From Flectobacillus longus (GTDB lineage: Bacteria; Bacteroidota; Bacteroidia; Cytophagales; Spirosomataceae): a stretch of 64,000 bases of DNA. Below are positions 28,435 to 38,156 of this stretch, piece by piece. Position 1 is the first letter of the stretch. Every line of letters begins with the position of its first letter. The notes under the pieces were generated by a model, which was not told where the DNA came from, made no database searches, and saw nothing but the letters and a program-made list of their open reading frames with translations. The stretch spans positions 124,001 to 188,000 of the forward strand of contig NZ_JASHIC010000002.1 in assembly GCF_030056705.1 (NCBI RefSeq). The letters run 5' to 3'. The position numbers and the translations under genes were made by a program.

Positions 28435-29559
28435 ATGTTATTTAGAGAAATACCCGGTTTATCATCCATCAAAAAGACCCTTATTCATTCGGTGCAGAGC
28501 AATCACGTTGCGCATGCGCAGTTGTTTCATGGGCCAGTGGGGTCGGGTAATTTGGCATTGGCTTGGGCGTACGCTACCTATATCAATTGTGAGGACAAAC
28601 AACCCGATGATGCTTGCGGGCGTTGTGCTTCTTGTGCTAAAATGCGCAAGTTAGTTCACCCAGATTTTTACCATATTTTTCCAACAGCAACGACAAAGAA
28701 GGTAAAAGAAGCAGAATCTGACGCCTATTTGCCTCTTTGGCGTGATTTTACAGCTGAACAACCATACGGGGCATTGCCCAATTGGCTTGAACATATAGGA
28801 GTAGAAGGCAATAAACAAGGCAATATTTCGGCAGAGGAAGCCAGAAAAATTATACAAAAATTATCCTTAAAAGCATTTGAGGCTGAATATAAAATCTTGT
28901 TGATTTGGCAACCCGAAATGCTCAACCAAAGCTCTGCGAATGCTTTGCTCAAAATCCTTGAAGAACCGCCAGCCAAAACACTTTTTTTATTGGTTTGCAA
29001 TGACGCCAACAAATTGTTGACTACTATTTTATCAAGAACTCAACGTGTGAGTATCCCACAATTTTCGGATGAGGATATTACTTCGTATTTAGCTGAGAAG
29101 GCTCATGTGGAAAGTTCTCGTGCCAAGCAGATCGCTTATTTGTCGGAAGGTAATCTCAATAAGGCTTTGGCCTTGAGTAAAAACCAAGGACAAGGAAAAC
29201 ATCAATGGTTTGCCAATTGGATGCGAATGGCTTACAAGCCTGATGTGGTAGCATTGGTTAAATTGGCAGATGAGTTTGATGCTTTTTCAAAAGAAGACCA
29301 AAAAGGTATGATGGAGTATGGACTGAATATCTTTAGGGATTTGTTGATGTGGAAAAGCGGTGCAGAAAGTCTCGTGAGACTAGAAGGTGATGAGTTAACT
29401 TTTGTACAAAATTTTTCAAAAGCGGTTAATTTACGTGCCTTAGAGTTGATTAGTGGTGAGTTTTCACAAACACATTATTACCTTGAAAGAAATGCTCGTG
29501 CCAAAATCCTGCACTTGGATTTGTCTTTACAGATTGCCAAATTATTTAAACAGAAATAA
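28435..29559 (+). CDS. holB: DNA polymerase III subunit delta' (clamp loader)
   Basis: 374 residues. Part of the clamp-loader complex that places the beta clamp on DNA. The P-loop is degenerate, HGPVGSGNLALAWA (Asn-Leu in place of Lys-Thr/Ser), as usual for the non-ATPase delta' subunit. A four-Cys zinc module follows (NCEDKQPDDACGRCASCAKM). NALLKILEEPPAKTLFLLVC and ILSRTQR match the sensor regions of the AAA+ fold. The C-terminal part is the collar domain. It is followed after 60 bases by hemC, and the two may be cotranscribed. Confidence 0.9.
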   Translation: MLFREIPGLSSIKKTLIHSVQSNHVAHAQLFHGPVGSGNLALAWAYATYINCEDKQPDDACGRCASCAKMRKLVHPDFYHIFPTATTKKVKEAESDAYLPLWRDFTAEQPYGALPNWLEHIGVEGNKQGNISAEEARKIIQKLSLKAFEAEYKILLIWQPEMLNQSSANALLKILEEPPAKTLFLLVCNDANKLLTTILSRTQRVSIPQFSDEDITSYLAEKAHVESSRAKQIAYLSEGNLNKALALSKNQGQGKHQWFANWMRMAYKPDVVALVKLADEFDAFSKEDQKGMMEYGLNIFRDLLMWKSGAESLVRLEGDELTFVQNFSKAVNLRALELISGEFSQTHYYLERNARAKILHLDLSLQIAKLFKQK

Positions 29560-29619
29560 AGAAATTCTGGTGGATGAGAATAGTCTCGGTCATTCACAAC
29601 ATACTAATTATATATCAGC

Positions 29620-30546
29620 ATGCAAACGATTAAACTAGGAACGAGAGGGTCGAAATTAGCTTTGTGGCAGGCCTATTTTGTTAAAGAAACATTAGAGGCA
29701 GGTGGTTTACCAGTCGAAATTGTGATTATTGAAACAAAAGGCGACCAAATTTTGGATCGTTCTTTATCAAAAATTGGCTCAAAAGGTGTTTTCACAGAAG
29801 AGTTAGAAGAAAAACTTCTTTCTGGTGAAATCCATATTGCTCAACACTCGGCGAAAGATTTGCAGTCTGATTTAGGTGAAAATTTCGAAATTATTGCGTT
29901 TTCAGAACGCGAAAAAGTCAACGATGTCTTGATTAGTTTTGACAAAAGCTTGACCTTGGAAAGCGGACAGCCTTTTGTTGTTGGAACGTCCTCTACTCGT
30001 CGTGTGGCAATGCTCAAGCATTTTTATCCACATATCAAAACCGTAGATATGCGTGGGAATTTGCAAACGCGTATGGGCAAACTCGAAAGTGGTGTTTGTG
30101 ATGCTTTATTGTTGGCATTTGCAGGTGTGCATCGCATGGGATACGAAGAACATATTGCTCAATTGATTACGACCGATACTTTTACGCCTGCTGTAGGACA
30201 AGGTTCGGTGGCGATTGAATGTGCGGTAAATTTGGATGCAGACATCAAAGGAAAGATTAGAAGTTTATTGAATCACCCACATACTGAAAAACAATTATTG
30301 GCCGAACGAGCATTTTTGAAGCGTTTACAAGGTGGTTGTAGTATTCCTGTGTTTGGTTTGGCGCAATATGATGCCGAAACAGATACCATTTCGATGACAG
30401 GAGGTATCATTAGTTTGGACGGAAAAGAAATTATCAAAGAGGTTCTTTCAGGCTCAAACCCAGAGGAAGTTGGTTTTGCTTTGGCAGACAAAATTTTAGA
30501 TTTGGGCGGAGGGCGTATTTTGCAAGAAATAAAAGCAAATTTATAG
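29620..30546 (+). CDS. hemC: Hydroxymethylbilane synthase (porphobilinogen deaminase)
   Basis: 308 residues. Polymerises four porphobilinogen units to hydroxymethylbilane in heme synthesis. Seen: the N-terminal IKLGTRGSKLALWQA, SAKDLQS, GTSSTRRVAML with substrate-binding Arg, MRGNLQTRMGKL, and the dipyrromethane cofactor Cys in LQGGCSIPV. The start is the ATG at 29620. No hemD or hemB is in this window; hemA is at 18 kb. The gap to the cyclophilin gene is short, so readthrough is possible. Confidence 0.96.
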   Translation: MQTIKLGTRGSKLALWQAYFVKETLEAGGLPVEIVIIETKGDQILDRSLSKIGSKGVFTEELEEKLLSGEIHIAQHSAKDLQSDLGENFEIIAFSEREKVNDVLISFDKSLTLESGQPFVVGTSSTRRVAMLKHFYPHIKTVDMRGNLQTRMGKLESGVCDALLLAFAGVHRMGYEEHIAQLITTDTFTPAVGQGSVAIECAVNLDADIKGKIRSLLNHPHTEKQLLAERAFLKRLQGGCSIPVFGLAQYDAETDTISMTGGIISLDGKEIIKEVLSGSNPEEVGFALADKILDLGGGRILQEIKANL

Positions 30547-30616
30547 AGAATAGTCAGGTACAAGAGTATAGTTTTTGAAGTGCCTCCAATTTGCCATCAA
30601 CAACCTAAAGCTATAT

Positions 30617-31333
30617 ATGAAACTAAACCGATTGTTATTATTAAGTCTATTGTGTTTTGGAATTAGTCAGGTCTCATCGGCACAGCTATTCAAAAAACGT
30701 AGAGATTACTTATTGACTATTAGTACTCCTTGGGGAGATATGCACGGTATTTTGTATAACTCAACACCTTTGCACAAGAAGAACTTTTTGAAGCTAGTCA
30801 ACAAAAAGTTTTATGATGGGTTACTTTTCCACCGAGTTATCAACACATTCATGATTCAGGGTGGTGATCCACAATCAAAAGGAGCAGCACAAGGAACCAT
30901 GTTAGGCGAAGGTGATGTAGGGTATAGAGTTCCTGCTGAAATTTTACCCAATATTTTTCATAAAAAAGGAGTTATAGCAGCAGCAAGAGATAACAACCCA
31001 GAGAAAGCATCATCAGGATGTCAGTTTTATGTAGTGCAAGGCAAAGTTTGGGATGACAAAACACTGGCAGAACAAATGAAAAGAAGTCCTTTGCGTACTT
31101 ATACACCTGAGCAACAGCAAGTGTATAAAACAATAGGAGGGACACCACATTTGGATGGGAATTATACAGTATTCGGACAGATGTTAGATAACCTCTGGGT
31201 AATTGACTCAGTGGCTACTCAAAAAAGAGATAGCAATAACCGCCCTTTGATGGATATTGCGATGAAGATTTCTTGTAAGAAAATAAAGAAGAAAAAGATT
31301 ACGGCTCAATATGGTTACACAGATTGGTTGTAA
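30617..31333 (+). CDS. Secreted cyclophilin-type peptidyl-prolyl isomerase
   Basis: About 238 residues from the ATG at 30617, chosen because it opens a clean signal peptide (MKLNRLLLLSLLCFGISQVS, cleavage near SSAQ). The cyclophilin fold follows: TPLHKKNFLKLVNKKFYDGLLFHRVI, MIQGGDPQSKG, and YVVQGKVWD. Catalyses cis-trans isomerisation of proline peptide bonds, probably in the periplasm to aid outer-membrane or secreted protein folding. Catalytic Arg (FHRVI) and the QGGDP loop are conserved. It lies 70 bases after hemC. Confidence 0.9.
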   Translation: MKLNRLLLLSLLCFGISQVSSAQLFKKRRDYLLTISTPWGDMHGILYNSTPLHKKNFLKLVNKKFYDGLLFHRVINTFMIQGGDPQSKGAAQGTMLGEGDVGYRVPAEILPNIFHKKGVIAAARDNNPEKASSGCQFYVVQGKVWDDKTLAEQMKRSPLRTYTPEQQQVYKTIGGTPHLDGNYTVFGQMLDNLWVIDSVATQKRDSNNRPLMDIAMKISCKKIKKKKITAQYGYTDWL

Positions 31334-31349
31334 TAGGAGTCACCTTGAA

Positions 31350-31485
31350 TTTAGTGAGTGGTGATTGAGTAAATGAGTGATTATTTTTATATGAATTTTG
31401 CCTGTAAAAACGTAATACTTTACGTCTCCACGGGTATGTAAATTAAAAATAATCACTCAGTCACTAAATCGCACAATCACTCAAT
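31350..31485. repeat. Dispersed intergenic repeat, divergent copy (C)
   Basis: Contains GTGATTGAGTAAATGAGTGATT and an inverted partner AATCACTCAGTCACTAAATC around a central ACGTAATACTTTACGTCT hairpin. The flanks match the GAGTGATT-rich part of the copies at 41.1, 51.4 and 57.6 kb, and the centre is a diverged form of their GACGCAATTAATGCGTC. Confidence 0.45.
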
Positions 31486-31486
31486 T

Positions 31487-32152
31487 TTATCTATGTCCAA
31501 AGATAGCAGAGCCCACTCTCACAAGCGTTGAACCTTCTTCGGCAGCAATCAAAAAGTCTCCTGACATTCCCATCGAAATCTCTTTCCAAGCCGTGTTAGG
31601 TAATTGATAAGTCTTTGCAATACGGTCAAAAAGCTGTTTTAAGCTTTTAAATTCTACCCTAATTTGTTCTTGATTATCGGTATTACTTGCCATTCCCATC
31701 AATCCAACCAAGCGGATATGTTGGAGTTCCTTTAATTCTGGAGATTCTAGTAGTTCAATAGCCTCTTCTTCGGAAAGTCCAAATTTGGTATCTTCTTGGG
31801 CAATATAGATTTGAAGCAAACAATCGATAACCCGTTCATTTTTAACAGCTTGCTTGTTGATTTCTTGTAACAACTTAAAAGAATCTACCGAATGAATCAA
31901 ACTAACGAACGGAGCTATATATTTTACCTTATTGGATTGCAAGTGCCCAATAAGATGCCATTGAATATCCTTGGGTAACACTTCCCATTTAGATACCATT
32001 TCTTGAACTTTATTTTCTCCAAATACCTTACAGCCAGCTTGATAAGCTTGTTCTAAATCGCTTATGGGTTTGGTTTTGGTCACAGCAATCAAGTGTGCTT
32101 GGGTGCCTTGAAGTTGCGTATTAATATCAGCTATATTTTGAGCAATAGTCAT
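31487..32152 (-). CDS. YggS/PLPBP-family pyridoxal phosphate homeostasis protein
   Basis: 221 residues, the family's usual length. Binds PLP and balances vitamin B6 and amino-acid pools; no enzymatic activity is firmly established. Seen: the PLP lysine in VTKTKPISDLEQAYQAGCKVFGENKVQE, HLIGHLQSNKVKYI, VDSFKLL and SMGMSGDFLIAAEEGSTLVRVGSAIFG at the C-terminus. Cytosolic. A -7-like box CAAAGATA (minus) at 32182-32189 may be the promoter. Next to a dispersed repeat on its 3' side. Confidence 0.92.
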   Translation of the reverse strand: MTIAQNIADINTQLQGTQAHLIAVTKTKPISDLEQAYQAGCKVFGENKVQEMVSKWEVLPKDIQWHLIGHLQSNKVKYIAPFVSLIHSVDSFKLLQEINKQAVKNERVIDCLLQIYIAQEDTKFGLSEEEAIELLESPELKELQHIRLVGLMGMASNTDNQEQIRVEFKSLKQLFDRIAKTYQLPNTAWKEISMGMSGDFLIAAEEGSTLVRVGSAIFGHR

Positions 32153-32369
32153 CTTGAGTAGGATTGTTTTGCAATATGATACAAAGATAAAGCACAGAAA
32201 GCGTAAAATTTGACTACTTTGTCGTAATACCCTACAAGTTCTTTTAGTTTTTGCGGTAATATCTTAGCTTTGTAAAATTAAATATGCTCATATAACGTTT
32301 TTTTTATACTTTTAAGAGCTTTTGTAATTGCTCATTAAAGATTATCAAACTCATAAATATCAAATAACA

Positions 32370-33338
32370 ATGGAGTATAATCCAAATCGACAAAGTGAAC
32401 AAAAACTAAAAGTAGCCGTTGCTGTACTCGCCATGCTGACTGTTGCTTTGGGGTATTTGTATTTGCGTGAGAGGCAACACAATAAAGATATTGAAGATTT
32501 GAAACTAGAGCACGCGGAGGAGTTATTGACGGCCAATACAAAGTTAGACTCGATTGCCAATCAGCTCAATATGAAAATTGCCGAAATACAGCGTTTGGGA
32601 GGAGATGTACGAGAGTTAGAACGAGCTAAAAAACAACTAAGTGAAGACAAACTTGCACTTGAAAAGTTGGATAAAGGTTTTTCAATGAAGCAATATGAAG
32701 CAAAGATTAAAAAGTACGAAGCATTATTAGGCCAAAAAGAACATGAAATAACTCGTTTACGTAAAGAAAATGGCATTTTAGTAGCTCAAAATGATTCATT
32801 AAGCCGTGAAGCGGAGTTGTTGCGTGAAGGTATTTCGTCAGCGCAAAAAGCCTTATTTGATTCAGCTAATAACTTCACTGCTCGTCAGCGTGAAATGGAA
32901 GCTAAAAATAAAGAATTATCTGATAAGGTTACACAAGCGGCAGCGCTTCGTGCCGAAAATATCAATGTTTATGCTATCTCGAATAAAGGAAAAGAGAGTG
33001 ATGGAGGGGTGTATAAATCGAAAAAAGTAGATAAAATCAGAATAACTTTCTATTTACAAGAAAACCCTTTGACCAACAAAGAGGCCAAAACGATTTATTT
33101 ACGTATCATTGATCCTTCAGGTAGTACCGTTGCAGATATGGCTACGGGGTCTGGTAATTTTGGCTATCATGGGCGTGATTTAACTTATACAGCCAAACAA
33201 CGTATTGTTTACGATGACTCACATCAATCTGTAGAATTTATCTATAGTCGTGGGCAGGCTTATAAAGAAGGCAAACACACCATTGAGTTGTATGCAGAAG
33301 GTTTTAAAATTGGAGAGGGGATTTTTGAAGTGAAGTAG
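32370..33338 (+). CDS. Membrane-anchored coiled-coil protein with C-terminal beta domain
   Basis: 322 residues from the ATG at 32370 (a TTG at 32328 would add 14 residues). One N-terminal transmembrane helix (KVAVAVLAMLTVALGYLYL) is followed by a long heptad-like coiled coil (about 30-210: Leu/Lys/Glu-rich, ERAKKQLSEDKLALEKL). A compact C-terminal domain follows (VDKIRITFYLQENPLTN ... YLRIIDPSGSTVADM ... HTIELYAEGFKIGEGIFEV) with beta-strand alternation. I do not recognise a named function; similar proteins are widespread in Bacteroidota. A -7 box TAGCTTTG lies at 32265-32272. Confidence 0.72.
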   Translation: MEYNPNRQSEQKLKVAVAVLAMLTVALGYLYLRERQHNKDIEDLKLEHAEELLTANTKLDSIANQLNMKIAEIQRLGGDVRELERAKKQLSEDKLALEKLDKGFSMKQYEAKIKKYEALLGQKEHEITRLRKENGILVAQNDSLSREAELLREGISSAQKALFDSANNFTARQREMEAKNKELSDKVTQAAALRAENINVYAISNKGKESDGGVYKSKKVDKIRITFYLQENPLTNKEAKTIYLRIIDPSGSTVADMATGSGNFGYHGRDLTYTAKQRIVYDDSHQSVEFIYSRGQAYKEGKHTIELYAEGFKIGEGIFEVK

Positions 33339-33446
33339 AAAAAAGTTCATCGTTCCAATATAATAAGCGGTAGAAGATAGGTTGTAGGTGCTAAATAGCC
33401 CGATACTTATTTTCTATCGCTTACTATTTTAGGCTATATTAGCTTG

Positions 33447-33480
33447 ATTGTCAAAACTTTCTTATGAAAGTTTTGACAAT
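33447..33480. promoter_or_regulatory. 15-bp perfect palindrome overlapping the rpsF -33 box
   Basis: ATTGTCAAAACTTTC - TTAT - GAAAGTTTTGACAAT: exact inverted repeat (33447-33461, 33466-33480). The rpsF -33 TTTG (33472-33475) lies inside the right arm. This could be a repressor site or an exit hairpin for the gene ending at 33338; no T-run follows. Confidence 0.6.
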
Positions 33481-33502
33481 TGTCTTAAAATAATTACCTT
33501 TG
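33472..33502 (+). promoter_or_regulatory. Promoter of the rpsF operon
   Basis: -33 TTTG (33472-33475), a 19-base spacer, -7 TACCTTTG (33495-33502). The leader is short (about 35 bases), too short for the S6:S18 leader described in other phyla. Confidence 0.78.
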
Positions 33503-33542
33503 CAATCCTTTTAAAAAACAGTTTATAAAATATATCATTTTT

Positions 33543-33905
33543 ATGGAATTACGTAATTATGAAACGGTGTTCATCTTAACTCCCGTTTTGTCAGAACAGC
33601 AGACAAAGGACGCCGTTGAAAAATTCAAAAAAGTTTTGACCGATAACGGTGCAGAAATCGTTAACGAGGAAGCATGGGGAATTCGTAAGCTGGCGTACCC
33701 TATTCAGAACAAAAACACTGGATTTTACCAAATTTTTGAGTTCACTGCAGCACCAACAATCGTTGCTAAATTGGAACTTGAATACAAGCGTGATGAAAAA
33801 GTAATTCGTTACTTGACAACAGTACTTGACAAACATGCGATTGAATACAACGACCGCAAGAGAAAAGGTTTAGTAGGTAAAAAACAAGAAGCGAAAGCTG
33901 AATAA
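33543..33905 (+). CDS. rpsF: 30S ribosomal protein S6
   Basis: 120 residues. Binds S18 on the platform of the 30S subunit. [20 protein letters not shown] and [17 protein letters not shown] are the usual S6 motifs, and the C-terminal extension is short. First gene of rpsF-rpsR-rplI. The promoter is a consensus match and is overlapped by a palindrome that may regulate it. Confidence 0.98.
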   Translation: MELRNYETVFILTPVLSEQQTKDAVEKFKKVLTDNGAEIVNEEAWGIRKLAYPIQNKNTGFYQIFEFTAAPTIVAKLELEYKRDEKVIRYLTTVLDKHAIEYNDRKRKGLVGKKQEAKAE

Positions 33906-33970
33906 GCTGTTGAATTGAAATGTTTTAACATTTCTAGAAAACACGATTCACAACTTAAACTTAAGAAATC

Positions 33971-34222
33971 ATGACTTTAGTAAACGAACCAGTTGACAAA
34001 AGCGTAGTACGCAAGAAATATTGCCGTTTCAAAAAATCAGGCATCAAGTATATCGACTACAAAAACCCAGACTTCTTATTGAAGTTGGTTAACGAACAAG
34101 GAAAAATTCTTCCTCGTCGTATTACAGGTACTTCTTTGAAATACCAAAGAAAAGTAGCTCAAGCTGTTAAACGTGCTCGTCACTTGGCTTTAATGCCATT
34201 CGTAGCAGACGGTTTGAAATAG
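33971..34222 (+). CDS. rpsR: 30S ribosomal protein S18
   Basis: 83 residues. S18 forms a heterodimer with S6. The N-terminal [20 protein letters not shown] keeps the CRF motif; [20 protein letters not shown] and [11 protein letters not shown] are conserved. Gap of 65 bases from rpsF; same operon. Confidence 0.98.
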   Translation: MTLVNEPVDKSVVRKKYCRFKKSGIKYIDYKNPDFLLKLVNEQGKILPRRITGTSLKYQRKVAQAVKRARHLALMPFVADGLK

Positions 34223-34308
34223 TAATTGTCGCGTTGTCGATACGCAAAAAATTAGAGTTAGAAGTTTAGGATTGTTTTACAATCATTGACTAAAAATCTT
34301 TTACAAAA

Positions 34309-34752
34309 ATGGAAATCATCTTAAAGACTGACATCGCAGGTCTTGGCTATAAAAACGATGTTGTTACGGTAAAGCCTGGTTATGGTCGTAACTATCTCAT
34401 TCCGCAAGGTTTCGCAGTAATGGCAACGCCATCAAACAAGAAAATTCTTGCTGAAAACCTTAAGCAAATTGCTCACAAACTTGAAAAAATCAAGTTAGAT
34501 GCTCAAACATTAGCTGACTCAATCGGAGAATTAACACTTGGAATCGCTGCAAAAGTTGGTGAAAGTGGTAAAATTTTCGGTCGTGTTACAACTCTTCAAA
34601 TTTCTGAAGCGTTGAAAGAAAAAGGTTTCGAAGTAGATCGTAAGAAAATCTCTTTGGATTCTGAAGTTAAGTTTGTAGGCGAATATGTTGCAACTCTTGA
34701 TCTTCACAAAGACGTGAAACACAAAGTGAAATTCACAGTATTAGCGGACTAA
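34309..34752 (+). CDS. rplI: 50S ribosomal protein L9
   Basis: 147 residues. L9 spans the L1 stalk base with two globular domains joined by a helix. The N-terminal MEIILKTDIAGLGYKNDVV and VKPGYGRNYLIPQGFAVMAT are the signature; the C-terminal domain begins near EVDRKKISL. Last gene of the operon, with a terminator after it. Confidence 0.98.
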   Translation: MEIILKTDIAGLGYKNDVVTVKPGYGRNYLIPQGFAVMATPSNKKILAENLKQIAHKLEKIKLDAQTLADSIGELTLGIAAKVGESGKIFGRVTTLQISEALKEKGFEVDRKKISLDSEVKFVGEYVATLDLHKDVKHKVKFTVLAD

Positions 34753-34790
34753 TCATTATGATACCGTCTACTCGAATTTTGTAGAAAAAT

Positions 34791-34830
34791 AAGAAAAGCA
34801 TCCCAATACTGGGATGCTTTTCTTATTTTT
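34791..34830 (+). terminator. Rho-independent terminator after rplI
   Basis: AAGAAAAGCATCCCA-ATAC-TGGGATGCTTTTCTT followed by ATTTTT. Confidence 0.9.
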
Positions 34831-35036
34831 GTTGGATTATTCTAAAACACTGGTTTTTTGAATATTGCCTATGTAATTATAAAATAAACATAAGTTTTAT
34901 TAATTCCTAGAGCAACCAAATGAACAAAAATGACGTCTAAGTAAAATAGATATAGTAAACATCTATTTTCTTAATGAAAATAAAATTTCTAATAAACATT
35001 CGACTCAAACCCTCCATTATTTAATCTAAAGTGGAT

Positions 35037-37865
35037 ATGCTTAAAAAATTACCATTACTACTATGTTTTTGGTTAATTAGCCATTTTGTAGTAAGTCAGA
35101 TTACCATTACCTCTCCTGTACAACGTCAAGTGATTCAAAGAGATTTATCCAATAAGGCCATTGTTACAATCGTAGGTAGTTATTCGCAGCCTGTAGATGA
35201 ACTTCAGGTCAGATTTATTCCTGTAAAAGTTGGGCAGGGTACAGCATTAGATTGGACTGCTTTTGTAACAAATCCAACGGGGGGGCTTTTTAAAGGTACG
35301 ATTACATTAACAGGCGGATGGTATTCTATGGAGGTACGAGGGCTACTTCGTGGAGCGGTAGTTGGTAATGCAAGCCGTATAGAAAGAGTAGGTGTTGGTG
35401 AAGTTTTTGTAATTGCTGGACAATCTAATGCTGGAGGAAGCGGTTTAAGATCTACAAGTGAAACGGCGGCCTCAGATGATCGTGTCAATTGTGCTAACTT
35501 TATAAATGACCCTGGATATGGTACGGAATCTTCCTATATTAAAAACTTTGATTCCAAAAATAAAAGTTTTGTAACTACTACTACAGAATCTTTTTCTATT
35601 ATTGAATTTTCTCAATTAGCTAAAGATGTTACTATTGGTCCGTTAGGTATTGGACCTTATTATTGGGGAAAAGTTGGTGATGCCCTTGCAACTAAGTTGA
35701 ATGTTCCTATTGTATTTTTTAATGTTGCATGGGGAGGTGCTTCTGTTCGTGTGTGGCGTGAAAGTGCCGAGAACCCAACGATTGGTGCACCTAGTGATTT
35801 TCAGTTTGATCCTAATAATGTTAATAGATACTTACCGGGCTATCCTTATGCTAATTTAAAAGCAGTATTAGGATTCTATGGTATCAATATGGGTATTAGA
35901 GCGATTTTGTGGATGGAGGGAGAAACTCAGAACTTATTGAATCTATCAGTAGAACAACAAAATGCGTCTTTACCGACTTCTCAGCAAAAGCCGTTACCTG
36001 TAACTGAAGCCAATTATTTAGATAATTTAAAGCGTTTGATTACAAGAACAAGAAAAGACTTAGGAAATGACAACTTAACATGGGTTGTTGCAAGAACCTC
36101 ATATTCTGGGGTGTTGAATTGTGGCTTACCAGGAGCACTTCCTCCAAAGCCATCTCCCGTAATTGTTCGTGCACAAAACCTTGCTATTGCAGATCAGTCA
36201 TTTTCTCCTATCTTCCCTGGGCCTTTTACTGACAATATTCAAGTAGATAAAATTGGTGATAGAGATCAGTGTGTTCACTTCACTGGCTCTGGTTTAGATG
36301 AAGTTGCTAATTCTTGGATTAGTACTTTAACCAACCCTGTAAGCAGTAATGATTCAAGAAATTTCTTTGATTTGAATGCACCGATCATGGCTGAATCAAT
36401 TCCAGCTGTGAGCCTTACATGTATTTCAGACCAAAAGCTTAGTTTGAGTTTACCTGCGGGATATTCTGCTTATCAGTGGGTGAGTAGTAATTACGAAGTT
36501 ATGGGTAATACCAAAGATGTAACTGTTGGTTCAGGTACTTATTTTGCCAAAATAACAAAACCTAATGGAAATATTATTCAAATTCCACCAATCACAGTAA
36601 AAGCCAATACTCCTCCAGCACCTCCAATTGTTTCTGCTAACGCAGATTTGAATTATTGTGAAGGTACAACTGTGGGGCTTACGTCATCTGATGGTGCATT
36701 ATATGAGTGGGTATCAAATACTTCTACGGATGTTATAGCAAGAACAAAAACTCTGAATATTGGGACTAATGGAACATATTCTGTTCGTATTATTGACCAA
36801 AATGCTTGCTTATCACCATTTTCAAATGGGGTTTCATTAGTTTCTAAACCCAGACCTGTACAACCTACCATCGCATTGAAAAGTTCAACAGAGTTTTGTG
36901 ATGGACAAAGTGCAAAATTAAGCTCTTCAAATATAAGTGCAGTAGGATATCTATGGAGTAATGGATTAACTACGCAAGATGTAGATATCAAGACAGCTGG
37001 AACGTTTACTGTTCGCACAATAGGAGCTAATGGATGCTATTCGGCTCCATCGGTGGGAGTTCCAACGCTTGTAAATCCCCTCCCAACAACACCAACAATA
37101 CGTGCAACTACAGATACAGTATTTTGTGAAGGCTCTAAAACCCGAATTTCATTGACCCCTGCTAATACAAATTATGTTGCTTTTAACTGGGAGAAAAACA
37201 CAGCCTTGAGTGGCGAAAATGCTTCAGCCATTGATGTATCTACTACTGCTTTGATTAAGGGTTATGTAGTGGATGCCAAAGGATGTTATTCAAAACCTTC
37301 TAATGCCATTTGGGCAGTTCGTAAGGCTAAGCCTGCATCTCCTATTATTTATAGGGTTGGTCCATATTTATTGGCAGCGCGCTCTACCCAACCAGTAGAC
37401 GAGTACGCATGGAGTTTAAGTGGGCAGGCTCTTAATACTAAAGATACTTTGATTCGTGCCATAACTGAGGGTGTTTATACTTTACAGTCAAAAAGGAAGT
37501 ATCCAATACAGGCATCAACGTCTCCGTTAGTATGTATTTCGCCTGAAATTTCATTGGTAACGTATTTTGATACAAAAACAAATTCGACAATAGAGACAAC
37601 CGAGTTTAAGTTTCCTGATGACAAGGGTGTTTCGATTTATCCAAATCCAACAAACGGCGTATTTAGTGTAGATTGTAAATATAATTTAGAGGGAGCTATT
37701 ATTAGAGTTTATACAATGACAGGTATAGAAGTATATACATCAGATAAATTCGATTTTAGCAGTCGCCGAACTTTAGATTTGAGTCATCTACCCATAGGAA
37801 CTTATTTGCTAAGAGTAGATTCTCAAAATTATCGTCTGACCAAGCAGCTCATTATTACGCGCTAA
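35037..37865 (+). CDS. Secreted SGNH/sialate O-acetylesterase-like protein with Ig repeats and type A T9SS tail
   Basis: 942 residues from the ATG at 35037 (an in-frame GTG lies six bases earlier). A signal peptide to about VVSQ is followed by a beta-sandwich segment (about 22-118), then an SGNH hydrolase domain: VFVIAGQSNAGG (catalytic Ser130), FFNVAWGGASVRVW, LWMEGETQN and DQCVHFTGSG (catalytic His about 414). From about 455 there are Ig-like repeats with paired Cys (CEGTTVGLTSSD, CDGQSAKLSSS). The tail starts VSIYPNPTNGVFSVDC, a type A T9SS signal. Probably deacetylates extracellular sugars; specificity is unknown. A close paralogue is next to it. Confidence 0.88.
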   Translation: MLKKLPLLLCFWLISHFVVSQITITSPVQRQVIQRDLSNKAIVTIVGSYSQPVDELQVRFIPVKVGQGTALDWTAFVTNPTGGLFKGTITLTGGWYSMEVRGLLRGAVVGNASRIERVGVGEVFVIAGQSNAGGSGLRSTSETAASDDRVNCANFINDPGYGTESSYIKNFDSKNKSFVTTTTESFSIIEFSQLAKDVTIGPLGIGPYYWGKVGDALATKLNVPIVFFNVAWGGASVRVWRESAENPTIGAPSDFQFDPNNVNRYLPGYPYANLKAVLGFYGINMGIRAILWMEGETQNLLNLSVEQQNASLPTSQQKPLPVTEANYLDNLKRLITRTRKDLGNDNLTWVVARTSYSGVLNCGLPGALPPKPSPVIVRAQNLAIADQSFSPIFPGPFTDNIQVDKIGDRDQCVHFTGSGLDEVANSWISTLTNPVSSNDSRNFFDLNAPIMAESIPAVSLTCISDQKLSLSLPAGYSAYQWVSSNYEVMGNTKDVTVGSGTYFAKITKPNGNIIQIPPITVKANTPPAPPIVSANADLNYCEGTTVGLTSSDGALYEWVSNTSTDVIARTKTLNIGTNGTYSVRIIDQNACLSPFSNGVSLVSKPRPVQPTIALKSSTEFCDGQSAKLSSSNISAVGYLWSNGLTTQDVDIKTAGTFTVRTIGANGCYSAPSVGVPTLVNPLPTTPTIRATTDTVFCEGSKTRISLTPANTNYVAFNWEKNTALSGENASAIDVSTTALIKGYVVDAKGCYSKPSNAIWAVRKAKPASPIIYRVGPYLLAARSTQPVDEYAWSLSGQALNTKDTLIRAITEGVYTLQSKRKYPIQASTSPLVCISPEISLVTYFDTKTNSTIETTEFKFPDDKGVSIYPNPTNGVFSVDCKYNLEGAIIRVYTMTGIEVYTSDKFDFSSRRTLDLSHLPIGTYLLRVDSQNYRLTKQLIITR

Positions 37866-37913
37866 GAGGAGCGTATATTCTTGTTTTAAGGATATATAAA
37901 ACATATTATATTT

Positions 37914-37970
37914 AACAAACATCATTTTATAGATGACTATCCTGAAGCATCTGTGAAATGATGTTTGTTT
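37914..37970 (+). terminator. Inverted repeat terminator between the two esterase paralogues
   Basis: AACAAACATCATTT and AAATGATGTTTGTT (14 bp, perfect) flank an inner TAGATG/CATCT stem. It lies after the first paralogue and before a short promoterless-looking gap. Confidence 0.65.
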
Positions 37971-38156
37971 ATAAATATTCTATACCAGTTACTAAGTTAG
38001 AACAAGACTAGGATAGAAATATGCCTGATAAGCAATTTCTTTGTAATGTTTTTGAACATAAATAATATGGTTAACCATGTTGCTTAACTTGAAATAGACT
38101 AAGTTTCGCAGAAGCCTCAGTGGATTTTTGAAGAAATAAAAACTGAATTTAGATTT

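Noticed and set aside
31350-31485. CRISPR-like array because of repeated GAGTGATT units
   Set aside because: Units are irregular, inverted and not separated by unique spacers of equal length; no cas genes are present.
33503-33542. S6:S18 leader RNA upstream of rpsF
   Set aside because: The predicted untranslated region is about 35 bases, too short and without the CCG-containing fold of the described motif.
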